Assembly: GCA_002068715.1 (NCBI GenBank)
Contig: MWAR01000176.1
Coordinates: 1 to 6,819 of the forward strand
Length of the DNA: 6,819 nucleotides
From: a bacterium ADurb.Bin374
Lineage (GTDB): Bacteria; Riflebacteria; Ozemobacteria; Ozemobacterales; Ozemobacteraceae
Reading direction: 5' to 3'
The translations under genes were made by a program, and so were the position numbers. Below the pieces are notes generated by a model. It saw only the letters and a list, made by a program, of their open reading frames with translations, was not told the DNA's origin and ran no database searches. Numbering within the stretch: the first letter of the stretch is position 1; each line of letters begins with the position of its first letter. Below are positions 1 to 5,589 of this stretch, in pieces.

Positions 1-600
1 CTCACCGAGGCCGTGCGCCGCAAGCCGTATTCCGTCGTGCTGTTCGACGAGATCGAGAAAGCCCATCCCGACGTGTTCAACGTGCTGCTCCAGCTGCTCG
101 ACGACGGCCGGCTCACCGACTCGCAGGGCCGCACCGTCGACTTCCGGAACGTCGTCGTCATCATGACCAGCAACATCGGCTCCCAGACGCTGCTCGACGG
201 CATCTCGAGCACCGGTCAGCTCGCCCCGGACGCCCGGAAGGACGTGCTGGCCGAACTGCGCCGCTCGTTCCGGCCCGAGTTCCTGAACCGCGTCGACGAC
301 ATCGTGCTGTTCACGCCTCTCTCGAAGGAGCAGCTCGGCTCGATAGTCGAGCTCCAGATCGGTGATCTGCGGAAGCGGCTCGCGGAGCGGCGGCTGACCC
401 TCGACGTCACCCCGGCCGCGAAAGAATGGCTGATCGAGCGCGGCTACGACCCGGTTTACGGAGCCCGGCCTCTCAAGCGGCTCGTGCAGAAAGAAGTCGA
501 GACACGCCTCGCCCGGCGGCTGATCGCCAACGCCATTCCGGACGGTTCGGCGCTTTCTCTCGATGTACGTGCTGACGATCCGGTGATCGAGGTAAGATAG
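1..600 (+). CDS. clpB: ATP-dependent chaperone ClpB (protein disaggregase), C-terminal part
   Basis: This is the last 199 codons of a Hsp100/ClpB protein; the reading frame is open from base 1, so the start lies outside the window. ClpB is a cytoplasmic hexameric AAA+ machine that works with DnaK/DnaJ/GrpE to pull polypeptides out of aggregates. The part seen is the second ATPase domain from Walker B onward: [11 protein letters not shown] (D16, E17, counting from the first visible codon), [19 protein letters not shown], sensor-1 MTSNIGS (N58), the arginine-finger segment [11 protein letters not shown] (R97) and the sensor-2 motif [13 protein letters not shown] (R156). The small C-terminal domain ends at a TAG stop. 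The wording of these motifs fits ClpB better than ClpA, ClpC or ClpX, but the diagnostic middle domain is not in view. All catalytic residues visible here are intact. No terminator is seen before the next gene, 46 bases on. Confidence 0.95.
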   Translation, partial: LTEAVRRKPYSVVLFDEIEKAHPDVFNVLLQLLDDGRLTDSQGRTVDFRNVVVIMTSNIGSQTLLDGISSTGQLAPDARKDVLAELRRSFRPEFLNRVDDIVLFTPLSKEQLGSIVELQIGDLRKRLAERRLTLDVTPAAKEWLIERGYDPVYGARPLKRLVQKEVETRLARRLIANAIPDGSALSLDVRADDPVIEVR

Positions 601-646
601 TTCCGAATCTGATGCGCCATTCCAGTGCGCGGAAGGGACGAGCGAT

Positions 647-1210
647 ATGACAGTCACACGCAGGGCCCGGCAGGGATCGATCGGGTGGGTCGTTCTCAGG
701 TATATCGTCCTGCTGATCGTGCTCACGGTCGGCATGGTGATGATCGACCCGAACTACTTTCAGCTTGGGATCGCCGAAGGACTGATGGGGCTCGAGGATT
801 CGAAGGCCCCCGCAACGCCCTTCGCGACTGAAATGACGTTCACGGCGGCGGCAGGCGACGCGTTCAAGATCGATTTCGGGGCCAAACAACGGGAGCTGCG
901 GGACGTGCGAATCGAACTTCTCGACCCCGACGGAAAGACGATCACCGACCAAGTGAATCACCTGCTTCGGCCACCCGACCCGAGCGCAAAGCCGACGTGG
1001 CTCACAGTCTACTCCCCCGCCCATCGCAACGGCACGTACACCCTCCGGTTGTCCCAGAACGCAGCCGGCCAGGCGAAGGTGTACATTTTTCAGGGCCCAT
1101 TCGTCACGCGCATGATTTACCTGCCGATATTTGCCGCAATTCTTCTTTTCGTCTTCGATATCATCAGGCGGGCCCGTACCGGCAACGGGAAGGAGATTCA
1201 GACGGCCTGA
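647..1210 (+). CDS. Small protein with two membrane segments and an extracytoplasmic domain, function unknown
   Basis: A 187-residue protein that I do not recognise. The start ATG at 647 is supported by a purine-rich GGAAGGGA (631-638) eight bases upstream. A basic N-terminus (RRAR) is followed by a hydrophobic segment at about residues 13-33, a polar domain at about 34-153, a second hydrophobic segment at about 154-172, and a basic tail beginning RRAR. By the positive-inside rule both ends should be cytoplasmic and the middle domain outside. That domain looks rich in beta strands (FTAAAGDAFKIDF, DVRIELLDPDGKTI, NGTYTLRLSQ, AKVYIFQG) and reads like a small jelly-roll of the PPC or emp24 type; this fold is an inference from strand pattern only. 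The gene follows clpB by 46 bases on the same strand with no terminator between them, so co-transcription is plausible. A functional link with ClpB is not shown. Confidence 0.8.
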   Translation: MTVTRRARQGSIGWVVLRYIVLLIVLTVGMVMIDPNYFQLGIAEGLMGLEDSKAPATPFATEMTFTAAAGDAFKIDFGAKQRELRDVRIELLDPDGKTITDQVNHLLRPPDPSAKPTWLTVYSPAHRNGTYTLRLSQNAAGQAKVYIFQGPFVTRMIYLPIFAAILLFVFDIIRRARTGNGKEIQTA

Positions 1211-1286
1211 CCTGCGAAAACAGATGTTCCCCCTAATTGGCTCCTGCATGACACAACGCAATTTCGCGTTCCCGCTCGTGCGGAGG

Positions 1287-1361
1287 TCGTCGAAATACGA
1301 GGGGCTGTCGCCCACTTCGACAAGCTCAGGACATGCTTCGAGAAACTCGGGGCGAACGGGT
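1287..1361. repeat. Short dispersed-type repeat with CTTCGACAAGCTCAGG / GGGCGAACGG motif
   Basis: The sequence CTTCGACAAGCTCAGG (1315-1330) recurs 21 bases later as CTTCGAGAAACTCGGG (1336-1351), with 13 of 16 bases the same, and is followed directly by GCGAACGGG. An inverted copy of the core lies just upstream: TCGTCGAA at 1287-1294 can pair over six bases with TTCGAC at 1316-1321, around a loop that contains GGGC/GCCC (1302-1305 and 1310-1313). The wording (C)TTCGACAAGCTCAGG...GGCGAACGG matches, from memory, a very common intergenic repeat in bacterial genomes and metagenomes that gives false peptides containing LSLSK or PELVEG when translated. I infer that this is a somewhat degraded member of that REP-like group. 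Only this one site is seen in the window. Confidence 0.6.
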
Positions 1362-1481
1362 GTTTTTCGCTTTGCAGGAGTCCATGGAAGATAACGGGCC
1401 GAGCCAGGGGCATTGCGCGATGCGTCCCTCCCGCAGAGATGGTGATATGTGTCATGTGGGAGAATGGAGATTCAGCCGCAC

Positions 1482-1511
1482 TTTACGGCCCCCGGGATCG
1501 ATCAGTATAAT
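1482..1511 (+). promoter_or_regulatory. Sigma-70-like promoter of the exported HKD protein gene
   Basis: A perfect -10 box TATAAT (1506-1511) lies 18 bases after a fair -35 box TTTACG (1482-1487, four of six matching TTGACA). Transcription would begin near 1518, giving a leader of about 30 bases before the ATG at 1551. The surrounding bases (1503-1528) are AT-rich compared with the rest of the window. The site also argues against a start at 1449, which would be upstream of the transcript. Confidence 0.65.
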
Positions 1512-1538
1512 TACATCAAATTATCAAATGTCGATCTC

Positions 1539-1544
1539 GGGAGG
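1539..1544 (+). promoter_or_regulatory. Ribosome binding site that fixes the start of the HKD protein
   Basis: GGGAGG lies six bases before the ATG at 1551. It selects this start over the in-frame upstream ATG at 1449, and the protein then begins directly with a signal peptide. Confidence 0.8.
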
Positions 1545-1550
1545 TACACG

Positions 1551-3818
1551 ATGAAACGCATCTCCGTCAGCCGGTTCCAGGCTTCACTTTTCATGCTGTT
1601 GATAGCTTCGACGGCATTCGGCCAGAGCGACAGCCGGGCCATCTACGATCAGTATATCTCGACGTACAAAACCTACAAGGATGCCGTTTCAAACGGTCTG
1701 CCCGAGGCAGAAGTCAAGAAGGCGCTCGAAGCCTACACGCAGGCCAAGCGATCGTACGAAGCCTCGCTGAATGCGAAGTCGGACGACGGCCAGGGAGCCG
1801 CGCCGACCGATCTGACAACCGATCAGACGTCTTCCGCGAACGATGTGACTGGTCTTTCCGACGGGACGTCCGGTTCGGGGCGAATGGCCACGGCCACCAC
1901 CCAGATCCCGGCCGCGATCCGGAACATGGTCCAGGCCCTCTGGAGCGATGCGAACCGGCGGTCTCCCGATGCCGCGATTTCGACCATCGAGAGCTACATC
2001 GCCGCGAACCCGAACTCCCCATATGCGGCACAGCTGAAATATGAAGTCGCGAAGGCTTACGAACAACTCAAGGGCGACGTGAACAAGGCGACGGCGCTCC
2101 TGAAAGAGATCGCGGCCGATTCCCGCCATCCGGCCATGGCCGCCGAGGCGCAAGCACGGCTCAGGTTTTACGACGCGAACAAGCAGTATGCCCAGTGGAA
2201 GAACACTCTCACCGCCAAATATTCCGGTCTGGCGGCGGAGTATGGAAAGTATCGAGACACCTCGTGGCTGGCGTTTCCAGTGAAGATTTTCCGGTTTGGT
2301 TCGTATTTCAAGGACGTCTGGTCGTTCACCAATACGCAGGACGACTACCTGAAGTTCATGATCGCTTATGAAAACATGGCGGCGCGCTTCCAGCCTGCCC
2401 CCGACATCTCGTTCGACCAGTTCGAGACCTCGACGGGCAACAAGATTGCCGATCCCTCTGACGTCCGGCTGCTCTACGAAAACTCGAAATCCTGGTATAC
2501 CCGTTGGAAGCTCGTCAACGAAGCTCGGCGCTCGATCGACGTGCAGTATTTCATCGTCGACAAGGACATCTTCGGCCTCGCGCTCCAGGGCGCGCTTCTT
2601 CGCAAGGCCCGCGAAGGGGTCAAGATCCGGTTCATGATGGATGCCCGGGGCACCAAGGGATTCACCCGCAAGCTGATGGGCCAGGATTTCGTCCAGGAGC
2701 TGGTCACCTACCCGAACGTCGAGGTCAAGGTGTTCAACCCGGTCCATGAAAACCTCGTCACGTTCGTGCTCGACCCGCGGAAGCTCATGGCCAGCAACCA
2801 TGACAAGATCCTCGTCGTGGACGGCGAATACTCGGTCGTCGGCGGCCGCAACATCTCGAGTCACTACTTCGTCGATGCCGAAGACATGCCGACGGCGTAC
2901 CGCGACTGCGACGTCGTCGTCCGCAGCACCGACGTGGCCGACCAGCTCGACAAGGCGTTCGATGAAGAGTTCGCCGAGCGCAAGCAGACGAACATCGTGG
3001 CCGACCTGTGGGGAAACATCGACGTCATGAGCAAAGAGCTGGAACTCGCGTTCGCGGCCATGGGCGCCCACATAACCGGAAGCGTCTTCACGCCGGCCCA
3101 GAGCCTCGACAAGCGTCGGGCCAAGGCCCTCGAGGAGTATCGCGGCGAGCTGGCCGGATACAAGCATCTGAAGGGTTTCTCCGGCTTCGAACCGTTCGCG
3201 GGTTCGCATGAAGCGCCGGTCAAGATCATAGACAAACATTCGCTCGCCGGCCCCCGCAACGACATCACCGACTGCCTCGTCCGATTCATCGACGGGTCAC
3301 GCTCCGAGATCGTCATGCAAAACCCGTACGTCGTTCTGTCCGACCGCGTCATGGGTGCTCTCAAGCGCGCCAGCGCGCGCCGCGTCCGTATCATCGTCCA
3401 CACCAACAGCCCGGCCTCGACCGACAGCCTGGCGACCCAGGCCATGTTCTACGCCGACTGGAAGAACATACTAAAGAACCTCCCGACGGCCCGCATCTTC
3501 ACCTTCGCCGGCCAGCGGAAACTGCATGCCAAGAACTTCGTGTTCGACGGCAAGATTTCGATCGTCGGCACCTACAATCTCGACTCGCTGAGCGAGGAAG
3601 TGAACTCGGAAGTCGTCGCGGCCATCAAGTCACGCTCCTTCTCCGCCGAACTGCGGTCTGGCATCATGTCCGACATCGCGGTTTCGAAGGAATACAGGAT
3701 CGAGATCGACAGGAACGGCGATGCGAAGGCCGTCTTCGGCCCGGACGACCTGCCCGGAAAGAAGATGTGGCTGATGAAGGCTCTCTCGAAGCTCACCTTC
3801 CTGAAATCGATGATCTGA
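1551..3818 (+). CDS. Exported phospholipase D/cardiolipin synthase-superfamily protein with N-terminal TPR-like region
   Basis: A 755-residue protein with two intact HKD motifs: H417, K419, D424 (NHDKILVVDG) followed by GGRNIS, and H659, K661, D666 (LHAKNFVFDG) followed by GTYNLDS. In this superfamily the two histidines form one active site for phosphatidyl transfer or phosphodiester cleavage, through a phosphohistidine intermediate. The first half-domain starts near residue 302, the second near 555. The N-terminus has a basic start and hydrophobic core at about 10-23, with likely Sec cleavage after AFG (residues 22-24). Residues 25-75 look helical; 77-118 are a Ser/Thr/Asp/Gly-rich linker; 120-210 are helical with TPR-like spacing (SPDAAISTIESYIAANPNSP). 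The C-terminus is a basic, hydrophobic tail. Cardiolipin synthase activity, as in ClsC/YmdC-type proteins, is the best guess; a phospholipase or other phosphodiesterase is possible. It has its own promoter and terminator. Confidence 0.88.
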   Translation: MKRISVSRFQASLFMLLIASTAFGQSDSRAIYDQYISTYKTYKDAVSNGLPEAEVKKALEAYTQAKRSYEASLNAKSDDGQGAAPTDLTTDQTSSANDVTGLSDGTSGSGRMATATTQIPAAIRNMVQALWSDANRRSPDAAISTIESYIAANPNSPYAAQLKYEVAKAYEQLKGDVNKATALLKEIAADSRHPAMAAEAQARLRFYDANKQYAQWKNTLTAKYSGLAAEYGKYRDTSWLAFPVKIFRFGSYFKDVWSFTNTQDDYLKFMIAYENMAARFQPAPDISFDQFETSTGNKIADPSDVRLLYENSKSWYTRWKLVNEARRSIDVQYFIVDKDIFGLALQGALLRKAREGVKIRFMMDARGTKGFTRKLMGQDFVQELVTYPNVEVKVFNPVHENLVTFVLDPRKLMASNHDKILVVDGEYSVVGGRNISSHYFVDAEDMPTAYRDCDVVVRSTDVADQLDKAFDEEFAERKQTNIVADLWGNIDVMSKELELAFAAMGAHITGSVFTPAQSLDKRRAKALEEYRGELAGYKHLKGFSGFEPFAGSHEAPVKIIDKHSLAGPRNDITDCLVRFIDGSRSEIVMQNPYVVLSDRVMGALKRASARRVRIIVHTNSPASTDSLATQAMFYADWKNILKNLPTARIFTFAGQRKLHAKNFVFDGKISIVGTYNLDSLSEEVNSEVVAAIKSRSFSAELRSGIMSDIAVSKEYRIEIDRNGDAKAVFGPDDLPGKKMWLMKALSKLTFLKSMI

Positions 3819-3835
3819 CGATACTGCTCATCACT

Positions 3836-3873
3836 CGCAGGCTCCGGAGGATTCCGGGGCCTGCGGCATTTTT
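3836..3873 (+). terminator. Rho-independent terminator after the HKD protein gene
   Basis: A 12-pair stem, CGCAGGCTCCGG (3836-3847) with CCGGGGCCTGCG (3854-3865), closes a six-base loop and contains a single G-U pair. After three bases comes a run of five T (3869-3873). It begins 17 bases after the stop codon, which is the expected place. Confidence 0.85.
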
Positions 3874-3955
3874 CACGCAGTTCAGCCACCGGGTTCCGAC
3901 AGCGGGTTTCGCCGGAAAACGTAATGCGTTGCCCTGCGGGAACGGCCTCCCGAGG

Positions 3956-3984
3956 GAGACAGACAACCCAAAATCGGATACACT
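3956..3984 (+). promoter_or_regulatory. Possible weak promoter of the L,D-transpeptidase-like gene
   Basis: GAGACA (3956-3961, four of six matching the -35 consensus) and TACACT (3979-3984, four of six matching the -10 consensus) are 17 bases apart, 32 bases before the ATG at 4017. The gene needs its own promoter because a strong terminator lies upstream, but the boxes themselves are weak and could be chance. Confidence 0.3.
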
Positions 3985-4016
3985 GAGATGATCGAACATC
4001 ATCCGGAGGATTTCCG

Positions 4017-4745
4017 ATGTCTCTGCTGTGCCTGGCCTGCCTGTTTCTGATGCTTTCCGCCCCACCCGCCCTTGCAGCGCCCATCGCCTCGCGAACTTGG
4101 ACTGTCCCGGCGCCACTGGAAATCCAGCTGAACAGGCTGGGAGCAGGACAATGCATCTGGGTCGTTCCTGACGATCCCGCCTCCATTCCGGCGACCGTCG
4201 TTCTATTACGGAAGCGCGACAACGCGTGGGAAATCGCACGCCCCCCCTTCCCCGCCGTCATCGGGCGGAGCGGCATGGCCCAGGAAGGCGAGAAGCGCGA
4301 AGGAGACGGCCGCACGCCGTCCGGCATCTTCCCGCTCGGGTTCGCGTTCGGCTACGCCCCGACTCTGGATATCCGATGGAGGTATCGGCCGTCGAGTCCA
4401 GACGACGTCTGGATCGACGATCCCGAGGCACCCGACTACAACACCCTGGCCAGGAAAAGCCACACGAAGGCGAAATCCTTCGAGTATCTGAAGCGTGCGG
4501 ACGATTTGTACAAGCTTGGGCTCGTCGTCGAGTACAACACGGCCCCGGCAGTGCCGAACCTCGGAAGCGCCATTTTCATGCACCTCTGGAAGGACCAGAC
4601 CACGGGCACAGCTGGCTGCGTCGCCATGGCGGAGCCCTCCATGCTCGGCCTGCTCGCCTGGCTCAATCCCGATTTTCGCGTCTATGTCGCTATCTTTCCA
4701 TGCGAAGAACCGTCCGCAAACGGCGCGCCACGACTCAAGCCATGA
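4017..4745 (+). CDS. Exported L,D-transpeptidase-type (YkuD-fold) protein
   Basis: A 242-residue protein with the marks of the YkuD/ErfK family, closest by memory to the COG3786-type branch. Such enzymes cross-link or modify peptidoglycan through a cysteine nucleophile in the periplasm or wall space. Seen here are the substrate-side segment GDGRTPSGIFPLG (97-109), the histidine in GSAIFMHLW (H189) and the nucleophile in TGTAGCVAM (C201), in the order and spacing expected. Residues 1-20 form a hydrophobic signal peptide with likely cleavage after ALA (18-20); unusually it has no lysine or arginine before the core. The ATG at 4017 follows GGAGGA (4005-4010) by six bases, and an in-frame TGA at 3984 excludes a longer start. 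A canonical SxGC[IV]R motif is absent; TAGCVAM replaces it, as in this branch. Activity on peptidoglycan is inferred from the family. The gene ends tail-to-tail with the next, overlapping by 11 bases. Confidence 0.85.
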   Translation: MSLLCLACLFLMLSAPPALAAPIASRTWTVPAPLEIQLNRLGAGQCIWVVPDDPASIPATVVLLRKRDNAWEIARPPFPAVIGRSGMAQEGEKREGDGRTPSGIFPLGFAFGYAPTLDIRWRYRPSSPDDVWIDDPEAPDYNTLARKSHTKAKSFEYLKRADDLYKLGLVVEYNTAPAVPNLGSAIFMHLWKDQTTGTAGCVAMAEPSMLGLLAWLNPDFRVYVAIFPCEEPSANGAPRLKP

Positions 4746-5469
4746 ACATCAGCGCGATTCTCCCGAGCAGGGAAATCGCGATCCCCCAGGAACAAATGGT
4801 GTACAGCAGATACCATCCAGGCGTCGCCGTCTTCAGCACATCGATCGAATCGACGTAGACCACTTCGCAGGCGGTTCCGCCCGTATCCGTGCGGGTCGTG
4901 CTGCTCTGGCGCCAGAACTCGTAGTTGTTCGAGCCCTGGTAATCGCACAGCATGCCCCGAAGACGCACCTGGTCGCCCTTCCTGATCGTGGCGATCTTTC
5001 GGCGGGTGGCCGGGTCTTTCGTGATCAGGTGATTGTTCGCGATGTGGGCGTGGCTGAACGTCACGCCGGCGGGGAACTCCCAGTTGATGCACCACGAGCT
5101 GCTCCACATCTTCACCCGGTGGTAGTCGTGGATTTTCAGGTTGTCGCCCCAGATCACGCCCAGATCGAGAGTATCGACCGAGTCGGCGGTGTGGTAGATG
5201 TCCCACCAGGCGTTGATGTCGTTGTGATCGACCACCAGGCCCCACAGCTCGTATTCCGCGACCGGGCGCACCCGATACTGCACCCCACGATACTCGAACT
5301 TGAACTCCTTGCGGGTGGTCGGCGTCTGAACCGGCTCCTGGAAGAGCACCGGAAGGATCGCCTCTTTCGGCGGAAGGGCGCCCTTTTTCCAACCGGCGGC
5401 GAACCAGCCGCACAAGGTCACGACCAGCAGCCAGAAGAAGACCTTTTCCAGCGTCTCGCGTGCAGGCAT
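4735..5469 (-). CDS. Two-membrane-segment protein of an unnamed family, function unknown
   Basis: A 244-residue protein. The ATG at 5467-5469 is preceded by GGAGAA (complement of 5475-5480) with a five-base gap. A hydrophobic segment at about residues 9-26 and another at about 218-242 flank a polar domain of roughly 190 residues, probably outside the cytoplasm. This domain is rich in Trp, Tyr and His and holds distinctive segments: YELWGLVVDHNDIN (73-86), DIYHTADSVDTLDLGVIWGD (90-109), SSWCINW (124-130), HIANNHLIT (142-150), KGDQVRLRGMLCDYQ (164-178) and SSTTRTDTGGTACEVVYVDS (189-208). I recall similar unannotated proteins with a STTRxDTGxxACE segment in other bacteria, but have no name or function for them. 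KGDQVRLRGML resembles a strand of an OB-like barrel, which is a guess. Three cysteines (C127, C175, C201) lie in the polar domain. It lies downstream of purD on the same strand, 120 bases away, and might be read from it or from its own promoter. Confidence 0.8.
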   Translation of the reverse strand: MPARETLEKVFFWLLVVTLCGWFAAGWKKGALPPKEAILPVLFQEPVQTPTTRKEFKFEYRGVQYRVRPVAEYELWGLVVDHNDINAWWDIYHTADSVDTLDLGVIWGDNLKIHDYHRVKMWSSSWCINWEFPAGVTFSHAHIANNHLITKDPATRRKIATIRKGDQVRLRGMLCDYQGSNNYEFWRQSSTTRTDTGGTACEVVYVDSIDVLKTATPGWYLLYTICSWGIAISLLGRIALMFMA

Positions 5470-5506
5470 CGTCGTTCTCCGGTCATTTCCAAGGGAATCG
5501 GCTCTC

Positions 5507-5522
5507 CGAGTCGTCTGACTCG
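5507..5522. repeat. Small perfect hairpin in the leader of the minus-strand membrane-protein gene
   Basis: CGAGTC (5507-5512) and GACTCG (5517-5522) pair perfectly around a four-base loop. It lies 38 bases upstream of the start codon at 5469 and has no T run on either side, so it is not a terminator. It may be chance. Confidence 0.3.
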
Positions 5523-5543
5523 CGGCGCATGGGAACCAGACAA

Positions 5544-5565
5544 ATATCTATAAAGCAATAGATAT
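5544..5565. promoter_or_regulatory. AT-rich perfect inverted repeat between purD and the downstream gene
   Basis: ATATCTAT (5544-5551) and ATAGATAT (5558-5565) are perfect inverted copies around a six-base spacer, inside an AT-rich patch (5541-5590) that stands out in this GC-rich window. On the minus strand TATAGA (5552-5547) could serve as a -10 box for the downstream gene, with only a poor -35 (TGAACG, 5576-5571) 18 bases upstream. The symmetry would suit a regulator binding site overlapping that promoter; a weak hairpin at the end of the purD transcript is the alternative. It lacks the GC stem and T run of a standard terminator. Confidence 0.35.
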
Positions 5566-5589
5566 ATCGTCGTTCATTTAGAAATATGT

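Larger units (their letters stand above)
1211..1550. other. Intergenic region of about 340 bases with a repeat and a promoter
   Basis: This stretch separates the small membrane-protein gene from the exported HKD protein gene. The first 75 bases hold only a short hairpin (AACGC at 1255-1259 and GCGTT at 1266-1270) with no T run after it, so I do not call a terminator. The middle carries the CTTCGACAAGCTCAGG-type repeat and the last 70 bases carry the promoter and ribosome binding site of the next gene; these are listed separately. Short open frames exist on both strands, but none has a convincing ribosome binding site or protein-like composition. Confidence 0.7.

Noticed and set aside
601..646. 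Hairpin TTCC...GCGC...GCGC...GGAA as a terminator after clpB
   Set aside because: The paired parts are short and broken by unpaired bases, no T run follows, and the right arm is the ribosome binding site of the next gene.
473..1315. A 280-codon minus-strand open frame opposite the clpB end and the small membrane-protein gene
   Set aside because: It covers the certain clpB end on the opposite strand and has no recognisable domain or start signal.
1198..1455. An 85-codon minus-strand frame in the 340-base gap whose product contains VLSLSK
   Set aside because: The LSLSK-like peptide is the usual false translation of the CTTCGACAAGCTCAGG repeat; no ribosome binding site is present.
1449..1550. 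A longer start for the HKD protein at 1449
   Set aside because: It would place 34 extra residues before a clear signal peptide and lies upstream of the TATAAT promoter. The ATG at 1551 has a GGGAGG site at ideal distance.
1689..3239. A 516-codon open frame on the minus strand opposite the HKD protein gene
   Set aside because: It lies wholly antisense to a gene with clear catalytic motifs, a promoter and a terminator. Open antisense frames are expected in GC-rich coding DNA, and its Arg/Asp/Val-heavy composition shows no domain.
4495..5553. A 352-codon plus-strand open frame across the transpeptidase-like gene end and the minus-strand membrane-protein gene
   Set aside because: It runs through two real genes in the wrong frame, has no ribosome binding site, and its composition is Arg/His/Ala-rich without motifs. 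The minus-strand gene has a good start, membrane segments and conserved-looking motifs.
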